From Burkholderia ubonensis (lineage in GTDB: Bacteria > Pseudomonadota > Gammaproteobacteria > Burkholderiales > Burkholderiaceae): 64,000 bases of DNA. Under the pieces are notes generated by a model. The model was not told the DNA's origin and made no database searches. It worked only from the letters and a program-made list of their open reading frames with translations. Each line of letters opens with the position of its first letter. The stretch's first letter is position 1. The translations under genes and the position numbers were made by a program. Shown piece after piece: positions 7,519 to 18,200 of the stretch. Where the stretch lies: the NCBI RefSeq assembly GCF_902833085.1, contig NZ_CADFEB010000003.1, forward strand, positions 186,001-250,000, given 5' to 3'.

Positions 7519-8049
7519 CTATTCGGAGATACTGCCGATTTGATGACGTATCGCATTCAGATAGATGCCGGTGTCGACGCCGATCGATACGTCGAGCCGT
7601 CCCGCGCTGAATACGATTTCCGGGGTGGGCAGCAAGTCGCGATCGACCACCACCTGAAGACGGTCGTCGAAAGAGATGGGCGGCACGGCGCCCATCATGC
7701 ACCGGGTCAACTGGGACGCCACGTGGCTCGGCGCCAGCTTGGCCTTGACCCCTCTGAAGCAGTCGGCCACCTTTTTCAAGGCCACTCTCCGGTGTCCGGA
7801 TACGACCGCCAACGCATAGGACAGCTCGCCGTTGTCGTGCTTGACCTCCACCACCATGCATTTCGCGGCCTGTTCGACGCTGTGTCCACGCAGCAGGCTG
7901 GCGGCAACGGTTTGCCCTTCCGGGGGATGCACCATGACCCGGTGATTGATTTTTTCGGCGATCAGAAAATCGATGATGCGCCTGAAGGAAAATCCCGGAT
8001 CGTCTCCGGGCACCCAGGGAACGATCTCGGTTTCGTTGGCTTGAGACAT
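7519..8049 (-). CDS. YbaK/ProX-type aminoacyl-tRNA deacylase-like protein
   Basis: The 176-residue product matches the YbaK/EbsC fold. It has the AASLLRGHSVEQAAKCMVV stretch carrying the family's conserved Lys (about residue 63), the V-S-GHRRVALKKVAD segment, a GAVPPISF loop (GGVSP-like in homologues) and a C-terminal FSAGRLDVSIGVDT. Members hydrolyse mischarged aminoacyl-tRNAs in trans. The gene sits inside the cluster, 49 nt after the small gene upstream and 13 nt before the exporter, so it is almost surely co-transcribed. GGAGAG precedes the ATG. A role in clearing tRNA mischarged with a pathway amino acid (diaminobutyrate or hydroxytyrosine) is inference; an acyl-thioester or other hydrolytic role is possible. 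Confidence 0.8.
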   Translation of the reverse strand: MSQANETEIVPWVPGDDPGFSFRRIIDFLIAEKINHRVMVHPPEGQTVAASLLRGHSVEQAAKCMVVEVKHDNGELSYALAVVSGHRRVALKKVADCFRGVKAKLAPSHVASQLTRCMMGAVPPISFDDRLQVVVDRDLLPTPEIVFSAGRLDVSIGVDTGIYLNAIRHQIGSISE

Positions 8050-8098
8050 GATTTCTCTCCGCGATCACGCATGCTGCAGATGTCGAGCCGGGGGTGGC

Positions 8099-8578
8099 TC
8101 AGCTGATCAGGTGGCTGAGCTCGATGTTCTTGGCCGCCGATCTCAACCTGAACGAGGTTTCGTGCCTGCCCAGGCACGCGATGCTTTCCACGATCTCCAG
8201 CGGCGAATCGGAAAACAGGATGCAGCACTTCAGCAGGCGCTGCGCGTGGTCCCAGCCGAGATTCAACGCGTCGACCACGTGACGCAGCGCTGCGTCGACC
8301 GACGCGACGGTCCAGCCGTCGTTCTGTGCGAGCCGCGATTCGGCCAGTCGAAGAAATTGCAGGAGGGTGCGGGGATTGCTTTCTATGCTGCACAAGAGAA
8401 CGTAATCGATCCGCAATTTCTTCGTGATCAACGGGAAAATCAGGTCCATCACGCCGGCGGGCGATTCGCATTTTCCATAAGCCAGCGAGATGGCCTCGCC
8501 GAGCTTGCCATCACGGTGGAGCGAATCGAGCACGGACTGTACGAACTCTTCTTCGCGGTCAACGGTGGTGATTTGCAT
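8099..8578 (-). CDS. Small cluster protein of unknown function
   Basis: The 159-residue product (MQITTVDREEEF...) appears soluble and mostly helical, with no signal peptide, membrane segment or motif I recognise. The open frame runs much further upstream, but that part is arginine-rich shadow of the glycosyltransferase gene. The ATG at 8578 gives a sensible 53-nt gap after the glycosyltransferase stop. Its position between the glycosyltransferase and the YbaK-like gene suggests a cluster role (immunity, helper or small tailoring protein), which the sequence does not reveal. Confidence 0.65.
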   Translation of the reverse strand: MQITTVDREEEFVQSVLDSLHRDGKLGEAISLAYGKCESPAGVMDLIFPLITKKLRIDYVLLCSIESNPRTLLQFLRLAESRLAQNDGWTVASVDAALRHVVDALNLGWDHAQRLLKCCILFSDSPLEIVESIACLGRHETSFRLRSAAKNIELSHLIS

Positions 8579-8631
8579 GATCTTCAATGGCCTGTCGAGA
8601 TGTTGATCGCGGCGAGCACCGGCCGCAGGCG

Positions 8632-9288
8632 TTACCAGCCGTCCGGAATCGGAAACGAATAGGTCAGCGGCTTTTCCGGCATGACTTCTTCCATGATGTC
8701 GGAGTAGCCGGACTCCTGTCCGACCAGGTTGGGTTCGAAGCAGTAGCAATTGAACGTCTGCTGCAGCACGAGGTTGTTGCGGTCGATGATCGCCGGCGGG
8801 TTCTCGTTGATCTCGATGAATGCGTCGTAAAGCGAGTCCCTGACGACGTACGCGTGCGCGGTGAGCGTCTCGATGGTCTTGACGATGTTGGGCGCGACGG
8901 GAATCGGCTGGGTGAAGTGATAGGCGCCCAGGAACAGCATGTGCCAGTCGTCCGGCACTTGCGCGATGAATTCGGGAAAGCGCGCGGTGAAGTCGGCGTC
9001 GAAGAACGCGTCGTCCTCGAAGATCAGGACTTCGCTCGCGCCGGCGGCCTTGGCCTGCTTCACGGCGGCGAGATGGCTCATGGTGCAGCCGTAGTCCTGC
9101 GGGCGCATATGGCTCAAGTGCTCGGGCACGCTCACCAGCTTCGCATCGACGGCGGACAGGCGCTCCACCGTGAGGATGTTCTGCTCTGCGAATTTTCTTT
9201 GCATCGCTTCCCAGCGATCGGGACGCCGGTCCAGGTTGATGCAGACCTTGCGTGCGAACGTGTTGTCGATCGTCGGTGTTGATTTCAT
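8632..9288 (-). CDS. ocfC: GT25-family glycosyltransferase, probable xylosyltransferase of the lipopeptide
   Basis: The 218-residue product has the features of the GT25 (LPS-type) family: VCINLDRRPDRW near residue 15 (NLxRxxDR motif), GCTMSHLAAVKQA (GC..SH) near residue 67, and IFEDDAFFD near residue 90 as the acidic metal/sugar-nucleotide site. It shares an ATGA overlap (4 nt) with the stop of the large NRPS upstream, so translation is coupled to it. Occidiofungin carries xylose on its fatty amino acid, and OcfC has been reported as the xylosyltransferase. The UDP-xylose synthase at 57316-58266 would supply the donor. Family membership is seen directly; the xylose assignment rests on the cluster match. 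Confidence 0.8.
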   Translation of the reverse strand: MKSTPTIDNTFARKVCINLDRRPDRWEAMQRKFAEQNILTVERLSAVDAKLVSVPEHLSHMRPQDYGCTMSHLAAVKQAKAAGASEVLIFEDDAFFDADFTARFPEFIAQVPDDWHMLFLGAYHFTQPIPVAPNIVKTIETLTAHAYVVRDSLYDAFIEINENPPAIIDRNNLVLQQTFNCYCFEPNLVGQESGYSDIMEEVMPEKPLTYSFPIPDGW

Positions 9289-12200
9289 GAGCCCTTCTTC
9301 TCCAGGAACTGATTGACATGGGTAGCGAGGACGCCGGCGTGCGGATCGAGCAGCATGGTCAGATGGTCGCCGGGTACGTCCGTCACGTGGACGGGGAGCG
9401 CCGAGAAGCGGGACCATCCCCAGGTCGGGTCCAGGCGGAGCTGCGCGACCTCGGGTGACGGATCGTAGTCGTCGGGATCTCGCTCGGTGCTGCGGAACAA
9501 CGCGATCGGCACGGGAAGCGGGGCGGCTTCCGGCGCGTAGCGCGATTTGAAGTTGGCCTGATAGACGCGCAGATAGGCGCGCAGGCGGTCGGACCCGGCA
9601 TCCGCGAACCAGCTGCCGCGGTCGCCGATGCGCTCGAGGATCAGGCCGGCCTGGCCGTCGGGATCGAGATCGACGAGGTCTGCCCGCGTCACCTGAAGGT
9701 CGGTCCCGAGGAAGGTGCCGATTTCGTGGGCGATCGCGACCAGCCACTCGGTGTCGTCCCAGTCTTGCCAGTAGGTCTCGGCTGAGCTGTCGACGGGCGC
9801 GGATGCGTCGAAGATCGCCAGCAGTTTCACCGCGGCGCCCTTGGCGACGAGCTGACGGCTCATTTCGAGCGCCACCTTCGCACCGAAGGAGTGGCCCGCC
9901 AGGTAGTAGGGGCCCGCGCCCACCAGCGGCCAGATGCGTTCGATATGGCGGGCCGCGATGTCTTCCACGCGGCTGAGCGGCAGGCACGAGCCGTCGAGGC
10001 CGAGCGCTTCCAGCCCGTGAATCGCGTGGGTCTCCGCCAGATGGTTCGCGAGCGGGTGGAAGTAGACCACGTTGCCGCCGGCTCCCGGAAGGAGGAACAG
10101 CGGCGCGGCGGGACCGCCGTCCCGGATCGGCACGAGTCCGCCGGCGGGGGCCGACGGCTCTTTCGTGGCGAGCGCCGCCGCCAGCTTTTCGATCGTCGGA
10201 TTCTCGAACAGGCAGGAAATGGGCAGCCGGCGATCGAATGCCTTTTCGACATTGGCCATCAACTGGATGGCGATGATCGAGTGTCCGCCGAGCTCGAAAT
10301 AATTGTCGCTTAGCTTGATGTCGTCTCTTTTGAAGATCCGCTGCCAGATTTCCAGCAACGTACTTTCGTCCGCCGTCGGCGCGACGGTGCGTGCCGTCGT
10401 GGACGGAACGGCGGCGGGTTCGGCCGCGCCGCCCGTCGCGCTCTGCTGGCTGCCCGCGCTATCGGCCAGGGCCGGTGCATCGGCGAGCTGGCCCGTAAGC
10501 TGGGCCGGGTCTTCGGCGAATCGTTCGAGCAGCTCGCGGATGGCGCCCAGCATGTGCCGCACCACGTCGGGGGCGAAGCGGTGCGCATCGTGCGAGATAC
10601 GGAAGGCGACGCGCGTATCCGGGTGCACGGTCAGGGTCAGCGGGTAATTCGATTCGGCGAACGCGCGGGTGTCGACGATGTCGATGCCGTCCGGCCCGAG
10701 ATCGGGCGCGGCCGCAACCGGGAAGTTCTCGAACACGAGCAGGCTGTCGAACAGGCTGTCGCGCGCGGGCAGTTCGCTCCATGACTGGATGTCGACCAGC
10801 GAACTGTACGAATGCGGCTCCATGGCCGTCTGGGCCGTATGGACCTCCGCCAGCCATTCGGTGAAGGGGCGCTCCGGCGCGATGCGCACGCGAAACGGCA
10901 GCGTATTGATGAACAGCCCCACGATCGATTCGACGCCGTCGAGCAGCGGCGGGCGACCGGACACGGTGACGCCGAACACGACGTCGTCCGTTCTGGCGTA
11001 GCGCCGCAGCACCAGCGCCCAGACCGCGCGTATCAGCACGTTGAGGGTGAGGCGATGGGTTCGCATGAGCGCTTGCAGCCGCGCGGTCAGCGCCTCATCC
11101 AGCAGGAAACGCTGCTCCCTGCGCTTGTCCTGCCGCGCGGCGTCGCCGGCGCTTGGCCGGGCCGGATCGGCCACGATCGGCGTGGCGGCACGGAACCCCG
11201 CCAGCTCGGCGCGCCACCACGCTTCGTCCGCCGCGCGAGGATGGCGCGCGAGCCAGTCGATGTACTTGCGGTATCCCGGCGCCGGCTCGGCGAGTGCGGG
11301 TACGCCGGTTCGGGCGAGCGACAGGTAGTCGTCGAACACCTCCTTCATCAGGATGGCGGTGCTCCAGCCGTCGAGGATGATGTGGTGCGCGCTCCAGCAA
11401 AAGCGATGGCGGTCCTCCGCTTCCTGAATCAGCGTGCAGCGGAACAGCGGCGCCTTTTGAAGATCGAAGCCGCGCTTCCGGTCGTCGGCGAGGAATGCAT
11501 CGAAGTCCTGAGCGCGGCGGGACGCATCGCGAGACCGCCAGTCGACGAACGTCCACGGCAGGTCGACCCGGTGCAGGACGGTCTGGACCGGATGATCGCG
11601 ATCGGTCCACGCAAACCCGGTGCGCAACACGGCATGGCGCTCGAGCGCATTGGCCCAGGCTTGCCGGAGCGCCGGCACCTGGAGCGGGCCGTTGACGACG
11701 AAGCTGAACTGCTGGAAATAGGCGGCAGGGTCCAGGTCGTACAGCGTGTGGAACAGAATGCCCTGCTGCAGGGACGAGAGCGGATAGCTGTCCTCTACGT
11801 TGTCCCAACCCGTGTCGGGGACCGACGCCGCGAAGTCGAGCAACCGGTCCTTGAAATGCGCGGCCAGGTTCTCGACCGTCTGCCGCCCGTGGATGCGCTC
11901 GCTGTAGCTCCAGTCCACGTGAAGCCTGCCGTCGGAAACGGCGGCAACGATCTCGAACAGGTGCGTGCGCAGCGACCGCCCGGAGCGCAGCGAACCGAGG
12001 TCTTCGGCGGCCGGGCGCCAGCCGTCGGAGCGCTGCAGCACGGTATCGAGCTGCCCGTGATAGTTGAAGAGGATGTCGGCGTTCGGCAGGCCGGCGAGAC
12101 TGTCGCGCACGGCGTCGTCGGGGCTCAGGTAGCGGAGCAGCGAATAGCCGAGGCCGTCGGCCGGAATGCCGCGCAGTTGCTGCCGCGCGGCGCGCAGCGC

Positions 12201-15200
12201 GTCCTCCGGCGCTTGCAGGGCGTCGACGTCGAGTACGACGGGGTAAATCGACGTGAACCAGCCCACCGTCCTGGTGAGGTCGAGCGGCGCATCCGACACG
12301 TGGCGGCCGTGGCTTTCGAGATCGATCCGGGTGCGGGCGTTGCCCGTGACCATGCTGCAAGCCTGCGCGAGCGCGACGAGCAGCACGTCGTTGATGCGCG
12401 TGTCGTAGGCACGGGGCAGTCGGCGCAGCAGGGCCGTGGTGTCGGCTTCGTCCAGTTCGAATGAAACGGATGCCGTGTCGCCGACATGGTTGCCCGCGCC
12501 CGCGGCCGGGTAATCGACCGGCATCGGCTCGACGTGCTGCGACAGGAGCGCTTGCCAGAGCGGGGCTTCGTCGCCGATGGCCGGCGACCGGGCCAGTTGC
12601 TGCAGATGAAGGGCCCATTCGCGAAACGAAGTCGTCTTCGCGGACAACGGCTGGCCGTGGTAGGCGGCATGCAGGTCCTCGACGAGCACGCGCCATGAGA
12701 CGCCGTCCACCGCGAGGTGATGAACCGCCACGAACAGGCGGGCGAACGGCTCGTCGTCAAAGCAGAACAGACGGGCCGCCAGCAACGGGCCGTGCGTGAT
12801 GTCGATGCAGCGTTCTGCTTCCGCGGCGGCGGCGCGCATGGCTGCGATGCGCTCGCCGGCGTCGCCGGCTATCGCCTGCTTCGCGAAGAGCGCCGGCGTA
12901 TCGCCGACGGCGACGACTTCCTGAGTCCAGCGGCCCGCGCTGCGCGAGAAACGCAGGCGCAACGCGTCGTGATGTTCGTAGACTTGCCGGATCGCGTCTG
13001 CGAGCCTCGATTCGTCGATGTCCGCCGGCACCTGGATCAGGACCGTTTGGTTGTAGTGCGAAGGTGTATCGACATCCTGATCGAAGAACCAGTGCTGGAC
13101 CGGCGTGAGCGGTGCCTCTCCCACAGGGCTGACGGTCGACGCGAGCGCTGCCTGTTCTTCGGGCGCGGCGGCGAGCTGGGCGATCGTCTGATACTGGAAC
13201 AGCTGTTTCGCGGTAATGCGAAGTCCCGCCTGATTGGCGCGCGAGATCACCTGGATGCTCAGGATGGAGTCGCCGCCCAGCTCGAAGAAATTGTCGTGGA
13301 TGCCGATGGAGGGCAGTTGCAGCACGTCTTTCCAGATCGACGCGAGCAGAATTTCCCGGGGCGTGACGGCAGGTGCGTCGGGCCGCGCTTCGTCGACGGG
13401 GTCCGCCGGGACGGGCAGCGCCTTGCGGTTGATCTTGCCGTTGGGCAGCAGCGGCAAGGACGGAAGCGCGACGAATCGCGACGGCACCATGTAGCCCGGA
13501 AGCCGGCCGCTCAGGTAGCCGCGAAGTTCGGCGACGTCCGCTGACGCGGTCGCGACATAGGCGATCAGGAAGATCCGGGCGCTGTCGGTTTTCGCGATCA
13601 CGACGCAGTCGGCGACCGACGGATGCTCGCGCAGCGTGGCCTCGATTTCGCCGAGTTCGATGCGCAGGCCGCGCAGCTTGACCTGATGATCGATGCGGCC
13701 GAGGAATTCGATGTTGCCGTCGGCACGGTAGCGCGCTAGATCGCCGGTGCGATAGAGGCGAGCGTTCGGATCGGCGGAGAACGGATCGGCGATGAACTTC
13801 TCGGCGCTCAGTTCGGGCTCGCCATGGTAGCCGCGCCCGACCGGCGTGCCGCCGATCAGCAGTTCGCCCGCCACGCCGACCGGCACGGGCTGCATCTGCG
13901 CGTCGACGATATAGAGGCGGGTATTGGCGATCGGGCGGCCGATCGGGACGTTGCGATGCGGGTCGTCGCGCCGGCATTCCCAGGCGGTCACGTCGACGGC
14001 GGCCTCGGTCGGGCCGTAGAGGTTGTACAGCCTGGCGTCCAGACGCTCGAAGAAGCGCTGCTGCAGATCGTAGGGCAGCGCCTCGCCGCTGCACACGACG
14101 CGACGCAGCGACGCGCAGTGCGCGTCGAGGTCCGGATGGTCGAGAAACGCGCGCAGCATGGACGGCACGAAATGGACGGTGGTGATTCCTTCGCGCGCAA
14201 TGAGATCGACGAGGTAGTCGGTCTCGCGCTGGCCGCCGGGCCGGGCGAACACGAGGCGCGCGCCGGTGACGAGCGGCCAGAAGAATTCCCAGACCGAGAC
14301 GTCGAAGCTGAACGGGGTCTTCTGCAGGACGGCATCGTCAGTGCCGAGCGCGTAGGCCTGCTGCATCCAGAGGATGCGGTTGGTCGCGGCGCGATGCGTG
14401 TTGAGCGCGCCCTTGGGCCTGCCGGTCGAGCCGGAGGTGTAGATCATGTAGGCGAGGTTGTCGCCGTTCAGCGCAGGCGCGGGGTTGGACGCGGGCGCGG
14501 CGGCGAAGTCGTGCGCGTCGCGATCGACGGCGATCAGGCGTGCGTCGGTGTCGGGCAGCGCGGCAAGCAGATGCTGCTGGGTGAGGAGCCAGCGCAACTG
14601 AGCGTTGTCGATCATGAAGCGCACGCGCTCGGCGGGGTAGTCGGGATCGACGGGGACGTAAGCGCCGCCGGCCTTGAGGATGGCGAGCAGGGCGACGATC
14701 ATGTCGAGCGAGCGCTCCATGGCGACGCCGACGAGGGAGTCGGGTGCGACGCCGAGCGCGATGAGGTGGTGGGCGAGGCGGTTGGCGCGCAGGTTGAGTT
14801 CGGCGTAGGTGAGCGACGCGTCGTCATGAACGGCGGCGACGGCGTCGGGGGTGCGCTCGGCCTGCTGCTCGAACAGCCGGTGCAGTGGTTGTTCTGCGTC
14901 TGCGCCGAAATCCGTGTCGGTCCGGTTCCACTCGACGGTCAGCGTGTCCCGCTCCGCATCGCTCAGCAGCGAAAGCTCGCCGAGCGGCCGGTTTGAATCG
15001 GCGATCACGGCTTCGAGCAGATGGCGGAAGTGTTCCGCCATGCGCTCGATCGTGACGGCGTCGAACAGGTCCAGGTTGTATTCCAGCGAGCCCGCGAGGC
15101 CGTGGTCGGCATCCTGCACATGGAGCGTGAGGTCGAACTTGGCGGTGTGGGTCTCCACCGATACCGGCGTGGCCGTGAGACCGGGGAAGTTCACCGCGTG

Positions 15201-18200
15201 GGACGACGCCTTCTCGTAAGCGAACACGACCTGGAATACGGGCGTGCGGCTCAGATTGCGTTCGAGCTTGAGGGCATCCACCACCTGCTCGAACGGGATC
15301 TCCTGGCGGCTGTAGCCGTCCAGCGCGACGCGCTTCACGCGCGCCAGCAGTTCGCCGAAGCCCGGATTGCCCGACAGGTCCACGCGCAGCGCCAGCATGT
15401 TCGCGAAGAAGCCGATCAGCGGCTCGGTCATGCTGGAGCGCCGATTGGCGATCGGGGAGCCGATGACGATGTCCTGCTGGTTGCTGTAGCGCGAAAGGAG
15501 CAGCGCATACGCGGCGAGCACGACCATGAACGTGCTCGTGCCGGACGCGTGCGCGATCGCGCGCACGCCGTCGGCGAGTGCGCCGTTCAGCTGAAACGGC
15601 AGCACCGCGCCGTCGAAACGCTGGATGGCGGGTCGGGGGCGGTCGGTGGGAAGCTCGATCTGGTCCGGCGCGTCCGCCAGCGACGCGCTCAGCAGCGCCA
15701 GCTCCCGATGCGTGTCGGCGGACGCCAGGCGCTCGTGCTGCCAGACGGCGTAATCCGCGTACTGGACAGCCAGCTCCGGCAGGTGTTGGCCCGCATAGAG
15801 CGCGGCCAGTTCGCCGATGAGGGTTCCCGATGACCAGGCATCCGAAATGATGTGATGCATCACGACGCCGAAGACGTGCACGCGCTCATCCACGCGATAC
15901 AGCACGACACGGTAGAGCGGCCCGACGGCGAGATCGAACGGGCGGTCGGTTTCGTCGGCGAGCAGCGCGAGTGCGGCGGATTCGCTGGCGACGTCGACGA
16001 CGGCAAGCGCGACCGGCGCCGGCGGCGCGATGCGTTGAACGCCGCGGCCGTCGATGGCGGGAAACGTGGTGCGCAGGATCTCGTGACGCCGGCTGATTTC
16101 GGACACGGCGGCCCGCAGACGTGGAATGTCCAGGTCGCCGTCGAAACGCAGCGCGCTCGAAATGTTGTAGGCCGCCGACGGGCCTTCCAGTTGCGCGAGG
16201 AACCACAGGCGCTGCTGCGGAAAGGACAGCGGAAGGTCGTTCGCGCGCGATCTGGGCGTGATGGTGCCGGCCATCGAGCCGGATCGCGGCGACGACGCCT
16301 CGATCAGGTCGGAAACCGCGCTGATGGTCTGGAGTTCGAAGATCGCGTCGATGCCGATCTCGACGGAGAAGCTGCTCCAGATCCGCGAGACCAGCTGCAT
16401 CGCCTGCAGCGAATCCCCGCCGTAGTCGAAGAAGCGGCCGGCGAGATCGATGGCCGGATTGTCGAGCACGTCGCGCCAGATGCGCACCAGCTCGCGCTGG
16501 ATCGGCGTGGCGTCGAGATCGGCGGCATCGTCGGGCGCGGCGGCGGCCTCCATCGCGACGAGCGCCGGGCGATCCAGCTTGCCGTTGGCGTTGAGCGGGA
16601 ATTCGGCGATCGGGAAAATGTCGGACGGGACCATGTAGTCGGGCAGCTTCCCGGCCAGATAGGCCCTGAGGTCCGGCACGCTCAGGCTCGCGGAACCCTT
16701 GACGTAGGCCGCCAGCTTGCGCACGCCATGGGCGGTTTCGCGCAGCATGACCGCCGCGCCGACGACGTCGTCGTGCGCGGTGAGCGCGGCCTCGATCTCG
16801 CCGAGTTCGACGCGGTAGCCACGGATCTTGACCTGATCGTCGACGCGTCCGTAGCACTGGATCTGTCCGTCGGGCAGCCATCGGCCGATGTCGCCGGTGC
16901 GATAGATGCGCTGCTCGCCGGGCAACGGGTGCTCGACGAATTTCGCGGCGGTGACGTCGGGCCGCTTGTGGTAGCCGCGCGCGAGGCCGTGGCCGGCGAT
17001 GCAGATTTCCCCGGGCACGCCGATGGGCACCGGGCGCAGCGCTTCGTCGACGATGTAGACCCGCGTGTTGGCGATGGGCCGGCCGATCAGCACCGTGGAC
17101 GGCTCGTCCTCGACGAGCTTGACGATGCAGCCGACCGTCGCCTCGGTGGGACCGTACTCGTTGTAGATCTCGATCGCGGGATCGATTTTCCGCAGCGTCG
17201 CGATGTGCTGGGGCGTCAGCTCCTCGCCGCCGACGATCACCTTGCGCACGCCGGAGCGCCCGAGGTTCATGTATTCGAGCAGGTGAATGTGGGTGGGCGT
17301 GAGCTTGAGCGTGTCGACGCCGCTGCCGGGCTGGAACATCCTGGCCAGGATGGTGTCGATGCTTTCCGACTGCGGATAGATGCGCAGCGATTTGCCGCGC
17401 ACCAGCGGGCAGAACACGTTGGTCAGCGTGAAATCGAAGCACAGCGAGCTGTACAGGCCGAAACTGCCGGTTGAGTCTTCCGGAAAGTAATACCCGGCGG
17501 CCCACGAGATGTAGTGGGCGAGGTTCCGGTGTTCGAGCAGGCAGCCTTTCGGCTTTCCGGTCGAGCCCGACGTGTAGATGACGTAGGCGAGGTGCTCCGG
17601 CACCGCGCGGCACGGCGGATTGTCGGGCAGCGGCGTCCAGCCGGGGAGCTCCTGATCGAGCAGCAGCGTCACGCCGGAGTATTCATACCACTGCGCCAGC
17701 TGGCTGGATTGGGTCAGCAGCAGCGACAGGCCCGTATCGCCGAGGATGTGATTGATGCGTTCGGCCGGGTACGCCGTGTCCAGCGGCACGAACGCCGCCC
17801 CCGCTTTCAATACGCCGAGAATCGCGACGATCATCGCTTCGGACCGGTCGAGCATGATGCCGACCAGCGATTCCGGCCCGACGCCGTAATGGTTGACCAG
17901 CTGATCCGCGAGGCTGTTGGCTCGCGCGTTCAGGTCGGCGTAGGTCATCAGCGAGCTGTCGGTGACCAGCGCCGGCGCGTCGGGCGTGCGGGCGACCTGG
18001 GCTTCGAACATGCCGACGACCGTCGGGTGGCTGGGTCCGACCGCCGCGGTTTCGTTGAAGGCGGCCAGCATCCGCCGCTCGTCCGCCGGAATCGATTCGA
18101 TGTCGCCGACCGTCTTGTCGAGGTGTTCGAATTCCTGCAGGACCGCGCCGAGGCTGCTTGCGAAACCGTCGATGAGGAAAGGTTCGATGGCGCCTGAGTA

